From assembly GCA_949128115.1 (NCBI GenBank), contig OX421961.1:122143050-122207049 (forward strand): DNA of 64,000 nucleotides. The letters run 5' to 3'. Below the pieces are notes generated by a model that was given only the letters and a program-made list of their open reading frames with translations, searched no databases and was not told where the DNA came from. The stretch's first letter is position 1, and every line of letters starts with the position of its first letter. This DNA is from Anaspis maculata. Lineage: Eukaryota; Arthropoda; Insecta; Coleoptera; Scraptiidae. This document shows, in pieces, positions 45,581 through 56,880 of the stretch. A program made the position numbers and the translations under genes.

Positions 45581-47439
45581 TAATATCATCTGCTTTGTTG
45601 TCCATTGTCAATTGTCGGAAGACGCACAAGAAATCCGGAATAAAGACTTCAGACGATACAGGTTACAGGGCTCATAATTTGCAAAAATGCAGTCGGGAGA
45701 AATCCAATAGAGACTGTTTAATTTATTTTTATTGAACTCAGATCCCGTCATCAGCGACAAAAGAAAATTGCTCAAGAAAAACCACATTTTCTCTTGAAAG
45801 AGACTCAAGATTGAATGAAATCACCATCTGTTCATGCGAGTCCAGGTCGAGATAATGAAATCGCCAACGAGCTCAATGACAACGAGGACAAATTATGACA
45901 GCGAACACAGGGCGGCCGGAGTGATAGCGAAAAAAGTGATTCCGATGATGATTGATGATAAATTCCTATAAATGTTGTTATTATGTTATCATCTTCCCAA
46001 TTATTCTTCTCAATTTTTATTCAGTAAGTTCAATTCCCACTTCCTGAAAACAGCCCCAATTTTCAGATGGGATTTGTTCATCATTTTATTCATTTTTCCA
46101 TTAATCAAAAGATCGTATGCTATGAGAATTGAAAGTTTTAGATTTTTTCAATCAGTTCAATGTTCACCCCCTGTAAGCAACCCCAATTGTCAGATGAGAT
46201 TTTTTCATTATTTTTTGTTCATTTTGGAGGTCAAGTGCTATGAAAATTGAAAGTTTCAGATTTTCATTCATAAGTTCAATTTCCACTCCTCTGAAAACCA
46301 CCTGAATTTTCAGCTGAGATTTTCTCATCATTTTTTCTGGAATCGCAAGCTCATTTTGGACTAGTTCTGTGAGTTTGAGAGTTTCCGCTATAGTAGCCGA
46401 GGCACACATGTTAAATGGAAAGAAAACGGCATTTGATGTTACAAGCAAGCCACTTTGCACAGTTGTTACTAAGGCACTAACAAACATTTTTTTCCGCAGC
46501 ACATGAAAATCGGTCCCTTAGGAAAGCGGAGGGGGGGGGGAGAACCCCCTTGGAAAGAGTAACTTTTTCAAATATTGACCGATTTTCACAATTTTGGTGT
46601 CGATTCCACACACAATTTGATATCACCAAGATAAATAGAGACAATGCCAATGCTGTAAGTTACAAGGTATGGTTATTTTTAGGCGCCATTTTCAAAATAT
46701 GGCCGCCAATTTCGCAAAATTTTATCTGATTTGAAAATAACCTTGTCACATGTCCAAACCGACTAATTCAAGGATGCTCTTCACGTTTCCGTTATCTAAA
46801 ATAATATTTGGTGCATTATTATAACTATTATTATCCAGTAAACGTGGAATGGGGTTGCAGGGGGCACCCCTCAGCAGCGGGTGTGATTGCGCACTCATCT
46901 GAACTTCGCCCTAAGTTTGATTTTTCAGTGTTTATTTTATTTTAGTTTTCATTTCTTATACTTTATTCTGGAATGTAATAAAGCACCAGCATGTGCTTAA
47001 GAAGGAGTAGGAAGAGATGGAGGAGCTGGAGGAAATTTGGTGATGGTGCTGGTGTGCCTTTTTGTGGCTGAATTTATTAATATATCCATTTATACATATA
47101 TACTTAGAACCTATTCGTTTATTTAATATTCTATTTAGTGTTGTTTATATTTATATTTCTATTAATAAATTATCTACTAATAAGACAGTTTATTATTATT
47201 ATATTATTATTATAAATGAGTTCCATCAATCTTACGTCTTATTTCAAATTCACCGCCACAACCCGAATGTGGATTTGAATATGCGAAATGTTTTGGCGGC
47301 AGTTATTCATGACTGCAGCTTGCAGCGCTGTTGTTCCAAATGTAATGACATATTGAGGTAAGGAAACAGATGTATAAAGCCAACACTGCCTTCAGTTACC
47401 CTCAGTTGATCTGTAAGTGGGTTTTCCCCACAGTGAATC

Positions 47440-48905
47440 TCAAGAATGATATTTGAATTATTCAGATTTCTTTCAGAAACGTCTCTTTCTGGTTTACCTC
47501 AAATCATAGGCTCAGTGACAACCGTAGATGAATTCGTCAGATCTTCGGATTATCTCAAAACACCAACCTCACTGATGTCACTCGCGATCAGATGGAAGAA
47601 GCTGATGGCAGGATATTTCTTCATGTCATGGACATGGTAATTCTCGATATTGAAAACGTCCCCATTCCAAGTTCCGATACAGACGTAGTAGTCCTAGCAA
47701 TCTCCTACAACTTCGACATAAAAAGCGTCGGCCTCAGGCAATTACGGATTCTCTATGGTACCTCCAAGACACCTAGCTATGCCTATGCTACACAGACACC
47801 TAGCAATCCATTCAATTGCAAAAGCTCTTGGAGAGTCCAGATCCGTAGCTCAGCGTGGTTTCCACGCCTACATAGGCTACGTTTACACCGTGGCTTGTGT
47901 CCGCGACCTAAGCACTAAATTCGACCCAAATAAATTTAGTCCACGTGGTGTAAACGATCGCAGATAAGGACCAAATTAGGACCAAGTAGCTTGGGTCAGG
48001 CCTTCGGCTAGCCGTGGACTGGAGTGAATTCAGTTTTTAGAATTATTTAGTTTAAGTTCATATTTTAAAATAGGTGAGCCGCGTTAGTCTGCCGGTGAAA
48101 ACTCTGGAAGAGAAGAATTACTTCAGGTGGAATTTGGGTCAGTGCTTGGGTCAGTCCAGTTTTAGTCCACCGGTGTAAACGTACCCATAGATTGTGATAG
48201 CGTTCCGTTTTTTAGTTGATAGAAAGACAAAAAGACAGGTGGAGTGCTTGGAAAGATATTTACACCGATGCATTCACACCTTTAGCTCGTCCTCCTGCAC
48301 ATCCTCTCACTGAGGAATCTGAGGATACATTGAAGACCTCGGAAGAAAACACAGTTCGCATGTATGGAGTGTGTGATCCTCAGTGTATCACTGTAGATCA
48401 GGTTCGCAAAAACCTATTTGCCACAGAGAATCGACCTTTGGCCCTGTGGTCTTCCGACATCTGGTGCCCTAGTACAGCATGCTCGACGAGCCGCTTACCA
48501 GGCTGGTCAGTTGTGGCGACAAGCCACGTCCACTAGCCAGTGTGACACAACTCCAGAAGGATTGGGTTGGGCACTCCAAAATGATAAGTGGGAACCAGTA
48601 TGGTCTCAGTTATAGGAAATGTGGAGTGCTTGTCATGCCTTGGACCGATGTGGCTGCAAGACTGGTTGCCAAACTATGCAATGTAAATGCAAAAGAAATC
48701 GGCTACCCTGCACTCTTAGTTGCAAGAGCTGTAAAGGAGGCTGCACCAACAAAAACTATGCCTTCAGTTTTTTTTTTATAAATTTGGAGGAAAGGATAGG
48801 TACTAGAAGCCCCAATAATTACTTTTCAGTTCAGGACTTGATCCTACGATTGGTTCAGCTGATCCAGAGAACAGTGTGCAACAAATTATTGCGAATAATA
48901 TGTAA
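47440..48905 (+). pseudogene. Multicopy invertebrate protein with C-terminal cysteine cluster, broken
   Basis: Plus-strand pieces in several frames: LFRFLSETSLSGLP; RDQMEEADGRIFLHV followed by TDVVVLAI; HLAIHSIAKALGESRSVA with FHAYIG; and DRWSAWKDIYTDAFTPLARP. The end is a Cys-rich tail, CGCKTGCQTMQCKCKRN and SCKSCKGGC. This order (EEAD-R-FLH, TDVVVLAI, FHA-(T)G-CD, Cys cluster) matches a protein found in many copies in arthropod genomes. It is usually uncharacterised and spreads like a transposable element; I do not know its function. It is disabled by frameshifts and by a 302-bp MITE inserted just after FHAYIG. It lies in the single-copy centre of IR-A, so it is cargo or the host locus of that element. 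Confidence 0.65.
47880..48181. mobile_element. 302-bp TA-flanked MITE
   Basis: Starts CGTTTACACCG and ends CGGTGTAAACG, with TA at 47878-47879 and 48182-48183. An internal CCACGTGGTGTAAACG at about 47941 repeats the terminal motif. The insertion separates FHAYIG from the CDSV part of the cysteine-cluster gene, so it is younger than that gene copy. Confidence 0.85.
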
Positions 48906-49653
48906 CTGAATATCTCTTCATAAGTATAAATATTGAAAAAAATTGCCTTCTATGCTTCCTTCATTCAATAACTCCCTCCAGATATTTCGAATGTTATTTT
49001 AGATGAAGAAAACGTAAAGAGCGCCCCAAAATTAGTCGGTTTAGACACGCGACAAGCTTATTTTCAAATCAGATGAAATTTTGCTAAATAGGCGGCCATA
49101 TTTAAAAAATGGCGCCCGAAAATGAAAAAATGACTGTATCTTGTGACGTACTTCATCTCTATCTTTCTTAGCGATATTAAATTGTGTGGAATCGACACCA
49201 GAATTGTGAAAATCGGTCAATATTTAAAAAAGTTACTTTTTTCAAGGGGGGCTCCCCCCCCCCCGCTCTCCTAAGGGACCGATTTCCATGTGCTGCGGAA
49301 AAAAATGTTTGTTAGGGTCTAAGTAACAACTGTACTAAGTGGCTTGCTTGTAACATCAAATGCCGTTTTTTTATGTGTACCTCGGCTACTACTACAAAAT
49401 ATTTACTCTCAACCCACTGTATGCCATCGCTAAATACTCCTATACTATGAAGTTACGTAATACTTCCTCATCTAACCAGTTTTTCCCTAATATTAGGGAA
49501 AACGTGTAACGCGCATATAGGAAATATTTGGAATTTCAGTATCTTGTCCAAGCGCACTTTATCATACTTGCATGCAAATTTTTGGCTTATTCCAGCCTTC
49601 TGAATGATTCCAGAAAAGAGTAGGTTATTAACACATTTTCTCTAATTACACTA

Positions 49654-50386
49654 CAGGATGTCCCAGCTAAAACAATCCAGCGCGATATTCTCAGGAAATA
49701 ACAAGGCAACAAAAATTTCGTTAAAATACAATTTTAATCGGGCGAGTCACAAGAATTAGAAAATTCATGATCGACGAAACAAAATTCTTCAGATGAAAAG
49801 AAGTCCTCTTCCCCTAGGCTTTCCATTGATGTGTCGCCAATGTCTTTACCTGGCCCAGTAAGCCAGATATTCTGCCTCACAGTCCAGCAAACACAATAAC
49901 GTGTGACGTGTGACATCACCGATCACACACTTGTTGACTTTAACATTAGTCGTTACTAGGACTTTCTCACTTACCTTACCTGAATTCACCATAGCAATGA
50001 ATACTAGCTGATGTTAAAATCAACAAGTGTGTGATCGGTGACGTCGGCGTCGTCATGAATTCCGATTGTTGTGTTTGCTGGGCTATAAGGCAGAATATCT
50101 GGTTTACTGGACCAGGTACAGACATCGGCGACACATCAATGAAAAGCCCAGAGAAAGAGGATTTTTCTTCCTCTAAAGTATTTTGATTTGTCGCACTTGA
50201 ATTTTCGAATTCTTGTGACTCGCCCGATTAAAACTGCATTTTCATGGAAACAAGAGCACCTATAAGCATCGGCACCCCCTCAAAAGAAAGCTAAAGGGTC
50301 AAGCTTCCCCCAAATGGAGACATTTTTTTGTAGCCTTGATATTTTCTGAGAAATTCGCGCTGGGTTGTTTTAGCTGGGACACCCTG
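49654..50386. mobile_element. Foldback element FB5 (733 bp, TA-flanked)
   Basis: Starts CAGGATGTCCCAGCTAAA and ends with the inverted CAGGGTGTCCCAGCTAAA, with TA at 49652-49653 and 50387-50388. The arms pair through AGAATTCG/CGAGTCACAAG and AACAAGTGTGTGATCGG. The loop is near 49940-50010. Its terminus matches FB1 and FB4. Confidence 0.88.
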
Positions 50387-50388
50387 TA

Positions 50389-52238
50389 TGAAGCGCATAA
50401 CGGAGAAACAATGAAATCTAGCATATTGTTCAGCACAATTACTAGAAAACTAACACACATTTCCAGCTTTTCTCAGCTTTTAACAATTGATTTCAGGGGG
50501 AATGTGCATTACACCCTCTTTTTTTAGAAAACATGAAGTATCAATGGGGAAGTTTGGAAAAAACAGGAATTTAATCGACACAATCTGCTGGGTCTACGTG
50601 AATTTTCAGCCTTTTTCGGCGCCAACTGGATGTGTACTGCAAAAAGAGGTAGTTTACCCCTCCCTCTAATACGACAAGCAGAGTCTTGAAACGTTTAGTA
50701 TGTCTTAGCACGCCTTATTAAGTGTGTATGCCAATTTTCAACTTTTTCCAAGCCATATTGGATGTTTCCAGCAAAAAAGAGACATCTGACCTTTTCTCCT
50801 AAAAAAAAAAAAAACAATGACGCGCACATGAAAAAGTTTGGGAATTTCAGCGGGATATTCAGGACATCTTAGCGAGACTGTATGTAAAAATGCAACTTCT
50901 TTCTATTTTTTGAGGTTTGATCGATTCTTCGTCTGGAATTCCTGGGATATAGTAGTTTTCCACAGACAGGTCAACTTTCAGAAGTGCTTTTCTCACTCAA
51001 AAACATTCGATTTCATGTGACGTTGCCAACAGTCACAACAGCCAACAGGAAGAAGCTCTCATCAAGCAGATGCGGTTGTTAATCACCAGAAAAGCCAAGA
51101 AGCACACTTCAACTTCAAGAATAACTCATCGATCGACTGTAGGCACAGCACAAAACGGATCCTGGGAATAATTGAAGCCGATTGAGGCACGACCAAGAGT
51201 TATTACCATCAGCGAGTAAATTTCCATTTACGGAAAATTCGCCTTTGCCCCGACAGCGGGAAGCAAGAGAAAGACGGAGACAGTCAGTCATTCCACCCGG
51301 ATGTCGAGGAGCCGTCGCCGAGAAATATGAGGTAAGCAGATTAATGATGTTTTGAAAGTAACATTTAGCCCAGAGAAGTTGAAACGGAGAAGGATGAAGT
51401 CGAAAAGGAAGTGTTTACGCATAGCTATACCGATAAATGCTGGCAATAAGAACCCTCTCTCCTCCGTGGCAGGGTCGAAGACGGAAGCTCGACTTTGAAA
51501 GTGAAAGTACCTTCTTAATGTGTTTGTAATATTCAAATTTATATACCTGCTACTCGGCTCGTCCATTCAAACATGGTGCATGCGTTACCGAAAAAGTTGG
51601 CTTGCGAACGGGAGACGAGAAAAAAAGACGGTTTTTATTTGAATAACTTATCGAAAGACTTCCTTGTGATGTTTTTCGCGCGCGTGGCCTGGAAAGTTTC
51701 CAAAGGAACTACTGTGCTGCGCCCCGGTTCTCTGTTGCGGAAATAATTCCAGAACGTTAATAAAACTAAAAAGTATGCACAGACAGAAGAGTGAGCTCTT
51801 CCGTGTTAGTTTTTCGAACAGCGAGCATTATTCACATCGCATCCTTTTATTGATAAGTTGGTATGAACAACTTTAATAATTGCACTCTCTGGTGAATAAA
51901 GCAAGTTTTTTTCATTTGATGCAGTTTTTGCATGAGCGTTCTCCCAGTTTTCGTTTCGCAATGGCCGACTTGTTGACATTCGACTTTTTCTGCGCTTCAG
52001 TCCCAGTCAGGAACTTAGTGGAGCTTTACACGAAATTTGCATGCTGGACGGAACCGTTTGGGTTTTGTTTGTTCAAGAAGCGCTTACGTTTTGTTTGTGT
52101 CTGTTGTCCTGGCTAATTCTAAAGTGACTTCAAACTGAAGACGCTTACCTACCCTGTACTAAGTACCTGTTTAAGGTTAGTTTTACAAATTCGGTATACT
52201 CAATGCCATTTTGGAAGGTATCCAAAAGATAAATAAAA
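50389..52238. other. Unassigned interval
   Basis: No transposon or host-gene motif recognised. Frames such as 51288-51566 (minus) and 51880-52116 (plus) are short and without domains. A poly-A run sits at about 50805. Confidence 0.45.
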
Positions 52239-52244
52239 ATATAA

Positions 52245-53355
52245 TGGATATTGTAACAAATAATTATAGTAGGCAGGCAATCTGCATACGTGTATAATGT
52301 GTTGCATAAGTGTGAAGTATTAATACATGTTAAGTAGGCAGTATGTAGTTCTAGTTCTGTTAAAAAAGGTAGTTTTCGACCGTTACTCGTGAAACAAGAA
52401 AACTTTATGCAGAGAACGAAAAACGTAATTCATTAGTTTAAACACAGAACAGTGCGTTTCAATAAGTATTTCTTCCTGAGTCCCGTCCGGGGAAAGAAAA
52501 TTTCTTATATTGGCGCCCAACGTGGGGCCAGAATCAGTTTTCTGGAATTTTCGTCGTGTCTAAACCGCCGACGCTGTTCCAAAGCCCGTGCTTTGTGCTT
52601 TTTTGTCGCGAATTTGTCAATTCCGAAGGTCACACGACTTTTATGCTTTTCGTCGCATTTAGTGTTGACGCTGATTGTGGATTGTGGATAGCAGCTCGAA
52701 TACGATTGGTGCTTGCTTACTCCAGAGGGAACGAAAGGACGAACGACCTGTTGAGTAAGCCAGCCGTCTACTTACGGCGTCTAAGAGAAATTTCAGTACC
52801 ACGTCAAGAAAAGTCCTAGCTGTTATTCATGCCGTAGAAAAATTTCGTGGTTTCCTCGAGGGTCAAGAGGTTATTGTGGCCAGTGACCACCAACCGCTTG
52901 AATGGTTGATACCTTTGCGATCGCCCAGTGGACGATTGGCACGCTGGGCCCTGCGCATACAGTCATTTAATCTAGAATCGACTACATTCCCGGTCGTTGC
53001 AACGTAATTGCGGATGCTTTGTCTCGTCCGCTCTGCCGACCTGATGATGTGGAGTCATTCTGTGACGTTTCTGTCGTGGCCATTGATGTTCCCGGAAGGA
53101 CTTCCTCCGAAATCCGCGAGGAACAGCTCAAAGATCCAGAGCAAACGCAGATCATTAATTCGTTTGAGAATGTGGATGATGACGACGTTTCTAAGTGGAC
53201 AGGACGTGGTTACCTAATGGTCAATGGTGTCTTGCATCGTTATTCCGGCGATGGTGATGACAAAGCTCAACTGGTAGTTCCGGATCATGAAAGACTGAGA
53301 GTTACGGAACAGAACTTCTTCGTGAGTCCCGTCCGGGGAAAGAAAAGTTCTTACA
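52245..53355 (+). mobile_element. Internally deleted Ty3/gypsy element (family G2) with LTR, PBS and target duplication
   Basis: ATATAA flanks both sides (52239-52244 and 53356-53361). The left LTR is about 52245-52509 and ends CTTATA. Next to it is TGGCGCCCAACGTGGGGCC (52511-52529), a classic primer-binding site. The 3' end (about 53311-53355) repeats the LTR's last part (GAGTCCCGTCCGGGGAAAG) and ends TTACA. Between them only an RNase H and linker piece of pol survives. The 3' LTR is truncated and joined directly to pol. The right edge and PBS are firm; the exact left LTR edge is inferred from the TG and the duplication. Confidence 0.75.
52680..53300 (+). pseudogene. Ty3/gypsy RNase H and linker fragment inside the deleted element
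   Basis: Readable blocks are EKFRGFLEGQEVIVASDH, then QPLEWLIPLRSPSGRLARW, then NVIADALSRP. The linker that leads to the integrase (GYLMVNGVLHRY, then LVVPDHERLRV) follows. The frame changes at least twice. It stops where the integrase zinc finger should start, at the junction to the 3' LTR remnant. The reverse transcriptase, gag and integrase are all gone. Confidence 0.8.
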
Positions 53356-54766
53356 ATATAAAAATATAAGTAATGAATTCGGAGGAATGTGCTGACGTCG
53401 AAAGCGTTACTACAGCCGATTCAAAACTTTTTTGCCGACTACGGCCAGAAAGAAACGTTTCAAATATAAGCTGTAGCAACACTTTGGACGTCCCTCCTGC
53501 AGAACTAGGATGGAATAATCCGACTTAGCTTTATTTACACCGCACATTTCCACGAACTCTTCCGGTATCAATTGGTAGCACTTCAGTGTACAGATTTTCT
53601 TCAAGCGGGTTTGAGGGGACGATGTGGCCCTGCCTTTTTTGCCATTTTCACCAAAATCGAAGCAAAGTTTTTGTTCAGCCGTTTGCCAAAAGAACACCAC
53701 TTGACTGATGATAACAGGACGACTAACGTTGCAAAATAATGTGGATTATAATATCGCAAACATCTCACCGATCCAAGGTTCGATTTGGTCATGATTGTCA
53801 CGCAAGATGAGGGAATTCAAGAAAAACGAACTTGATATCGTTCGCGGGTGGAGAGCTCATTGTCGCAATTCAGAACTTGGTTTTTCATGAATAAAACAAT
53901 CGTGTGTTTTCAACAAGGTGGTAAACTGCTGTATTTTTTTTCCAACAATTCCACGGAGGGCAGTTTAAAGGTGGCGCTTACGATGAAAAAAGTTCAAGAT
54001 CTTAGTTTTGCTGCGGAATAAAAATCGAAAACAACACTGAATCTCGGACGAGTCGAGCTCGAATTTTATTCGAACTTTCCATTTTCCATGCACAGGACAT
54101 TTTCCAGCACACTTATACAGACATGTACGCGAAGGATGTATTAAAGCAGAGAACAAGTAGTATAGAGTCACGCGATCGTATATTCAATTAGCCTTCTCAA
54201 ATCGTGACACGTTAGTATTTTTAACGTATGACAGGCTCAGTTCTTTTGTTGATGGGAAGGTTAAACGTCAGTGGCGTGTCAAGCGTTTTAGGGTTTGCCA
54301 GATTGAGGCGGTCTAGACGAGTCGAAACTCCGGCCACAAAATGTGGCGCGGCACCGTTTTTCCCCGCGAGCTAATCGTTATTAATGGTTGCTTTTTTCTT
54401 CTGGTCTTGTTTTGTTGTCTGAATCCGGCATTTAGCATTTTTTATATCTCAAGAAGTCGTGTGTAATTCGCAGCGAAAGCCGGGGTCGCGCGGATTTTCA
54501 GGGGTGCGATCATCACAAATCCTTGTTAGAAATCCAGTTCACGGCCCCGGGCTAATAGAGGGCATAAACCCGGATTTGTGAAGTTTCTCTAAAGCAAGTG
54601 AACTACGATGTTTTAATTTAAAAAATTATCCATCATTACTATCAGAGGGATGGATGTATTCATGTCTGACCTTGAATCGAATTACATTACAAATAACATT
54701 AGTGTAAATTTGATTTGATTTTTTGGTTCAGATATGTATGTAGACGATTTGCATAATTTTATTCGA

Positions 54767-54769
54767 TGG

Positions 54770-54826
<57 letters not shown>
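54767..54826. repeat. (GAT)n microsatellite
   Basis: About 19-20 GAT units. The minus-strand poly-His frame across it is an artefact. Confidence 0.97.
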
Positions 54827-54827
<1 letters not shown>

Positions 54828-56027
54828 GAATTCGATCAATTTCTAAATTATGTACCAAAATTGTCTTCAACACAAAATCAAATTAACTTTTCAACTAGAG
54901 TTGAACACAGTCCGGTGAGTTGAGGTCGGTTTTTCGTATTTCCGCATGAGAAATCGTCTCAAAATGAAGAAAAATTAGACGTTTGCCGAAAAAATTATTT
55001 GTCTTTAACCGCCAAGAATGGAATTGGCGTGGCAGCAAATGCTATCAAGGGTTTCACTGGAATCATATGGTTCCATTGCGATATGTGAGACGGCAATGAA
55101 CAGTGGATTGATAAAAAGTGGTTCTTTTTGGGTCCTTCGGCACCAACTTTTCGATGTGGAGGAACGACCGGCGGCTTGCCGAATTCGAAAACTCAGTATG
55201 TTAATCAGGACACAAAACCGTACCAGATTGCTTTTCGACTCTCCGCGACCTTTTGCAAAGTAGAACCTACACGTTGCCTGGGCTACTTTGCCATGTCGGT
55301 ATATGAGTAGTATGACAGATGTCCAGTAATGACAGCAGTCAGTCAGAATTCAACAATTCGAAGCTCGGTTGGCACGTCCACTTTTTTCACCGCTAAATCT
55401 CAAGCAAAAAATGCCACAAAACTGCAAACTTTGAACCGCCGTGCTTCCGATACGGGACATTTCCAGCCTGTCCGGTTCCAGTCAAACCTCGCAGCACTCA
55501 CGCCAGCCTACATCCCAGCTCAAATACGAACCTACATCCTGGCCAAGATCCCAGTCCACATCCCTGCTTGCACATCAATCAACAATCAACATTCCAGCTC
55601 CAGCTGAACATCCCGTTGATTTCTTGTCCTGATTTTCCAGAGGGTAAACAGTTCAAAGGAGAGAGACAGAAGACCTTATGACCTTGATAACAGGAAGCAT
55701 GAGTTGCATCACGCGAAGCTGCATAGGTGACTGCCGTCCACCTCATCGTCGAGGGGAGAGAGAGAATGGGGTACTTGCCAATGAAACAGATTTGACTGGA
55801 AACACTTTCAATCATCAACAAGAGTAATAAATAGTATTTTCTGAAAATTTTCGGAAAATATATCCATTGATTAAAAAGATTTTTTTTTCGATTTTTTTTT
55901 TCAAAAGGTTGGTAAAAGTCGGGAATCTTCAGTGAAATTTTTCTGTCTGTATTTTTCAAATATTGTTAAGCCACTCTAACTGTTTTTTGAGTTTTCAACC
56001 CAACAGTGCTGTTTGTTTAGTTTTTAG

Positions 56028-56051
56028 TATATTTGTGACGTCACAAATATA
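56028..56051. promoter_or_regulatory. 24-bp perfect palindrome centred on a cAMP-response element
   Basis: TATATTTGTGAC is followed directly by its reverse complement, with TGACGTCA (56036-56043) at the centre. TGACGTCA is the full CRE bound by CREB/ATF factors. No promoter or gene was found next to it, so a regulatory role is only possible. Confidence 0.5.
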
Positions 56052-56189
56052 TTTTTAAAACAGACACTACGGCCGCAATTTTGGGAATTTAGGAAAAAGA
56101 AAAAATACGGGTACAATATTTTTGCCCATACTTTCGATTAAGCCAATAAAAAAAATTTGGGCAAGTAGCCCATTGAAAAGCATGGACCA

Positions 56190-56640
56190 ACTATCATGAT
56201 GACGAGTCTTCTAGGAAGACAGAGTACAGAGAACTTCGCAAAACTGAGGCGGAGTCAGGAATGGCACAAAAACACGGGTCGCGCGGAGCGGACAAAAAAG
56301 GCCATAATCAGAATCACAACTTGGACACAGTGGAAGTTTGGCGAAGTCATTTTTCAAACGTCAGAATGCCTACCGGGACATGGGACATTGGGGACTTCTT
56401 GGGACATTCTCCAAGAAGTATGTGAAAAAAAATCGGGAAGCGAGACAGCGACATGTGTTTATACTGCGAAACGACGCCGAGGACACGATATTGCACTGCC
56501 CTCGTTGGGAAACCGGAAGATCAGCGCTAGGGAGGGCTCTAGACAAAAAACCCTAAAACACCGCGTCACTTACTTATGTTGGAAGATAAGGAAAAATGGA
56601 GGCTGCAAGTCGATACTTACGTGTAATTTATAAAAATGTT
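56190..56640 (+). pseudogene. R1/Jockey-type LINE, C-terminal fragment
   Basis: Pieces in two frames form the region after the reverse transcriptase: EWHKNTGRAERTKKAI, then WTQWKFGEV. After a frame change comes SFFKRQNAYRDMGHWG, then DAEDTILHCPRWETGR (the H-C zinc-knuckle region), and finally MLEDKEKWRLQVDTYV near 56575-56625. The HG-FG-type block followed by H-CPRW is typical of R1/Jockey-like LINE ends. It is 5'-truncated, frameshifted and abuts copy 2 of the minisatellite element. Confidence 0.72.
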
Positions 56641-56644
56641 GAAT

Positions 56645-56880
56645 TTCCCTTTAAATTTCAGTTATTTACAAATTTGGCTGTAATTTATGTGATTAATGTT
56701 TATGCCCAATGCAGCTGTTAAAGTAACAATAGGTTATTGATATTTCCGCTAGATTCCCAGCGGAACTTTTGATGCCAGTCAAAAAAATCATTTAAATCAG
56801 AAATTATCTCTTATAAAGAAAAAACTGCCACTCACGTAGGTATTATGCCATTTTTCTTTGCCAACAATCATATTTTCTGG
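56645..56880. repeat. Left flank of dispersed minisatellite element, copy 2
   Basis: Matches parts of 1148-1205 and 1450-1600 (see copy 1) but lacks the extra 240 bases between them. No coding sequence. Confidence 0.65.

Larger units (their letters stand above)
42738..46388. mobile_element. Inverted-repeat element IR-B nested in the left arm of IR-A
   Basis: Starts GCGGAAACC near 42738 and ends GTTTCCGC near 46388. The arms share CTAGTCCA(A/G)AATGAGCTTG and repeated TTTCAGGGG-GTG / AATTTTCATAGC modules about 150 bases long (three in the left arm, three in the right). Its interior holds IR-C (43021-44620) and a pogo-derived element (44863-45580). Confidence 0.72.
42119..49582. mobile_element. 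Large composite inverted-repeat element (IR-A, 7.5 kb) with coding cargo
   Basis: The outermost arms pair at 42119-42270 and 49582-49430 (both carry AAATTTGCATGCAAGTATGA or its complement, and GGAGTATTTAGCGA). Pairing resumes at 46390-46790 with 49390-48990 (for example GGCATTTGATGTTACAAGC). The left arm is split by two later insertions: a SINE-headed hairpin (42276-42705) and IR-B (42738-46388). The central 46.8-49.0 kb is single-copy and holds a broken cysteine-rich gene. No terminal target duplication was found. Confidence 0.75.
53362..56189. other. Unassigned interval
   Basis: Minus frames at 53410-53801 overlap in two frames and might be a broken unknown gene, but I recognise no domain. 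A (GAT)n tract lies at 54767-54826. A Ser/Pro-rich plus frame at 55329-55607 has imperfect ACATCC-CAG-type repeats. A 24-base palindrome lies at 56028-56051. Confidence 0.4.

Noticed and set aside
54682..54873. Poly-histidine protein on the minus strand
   Set aside because: Artefact of the (GAT)n microsatellite.
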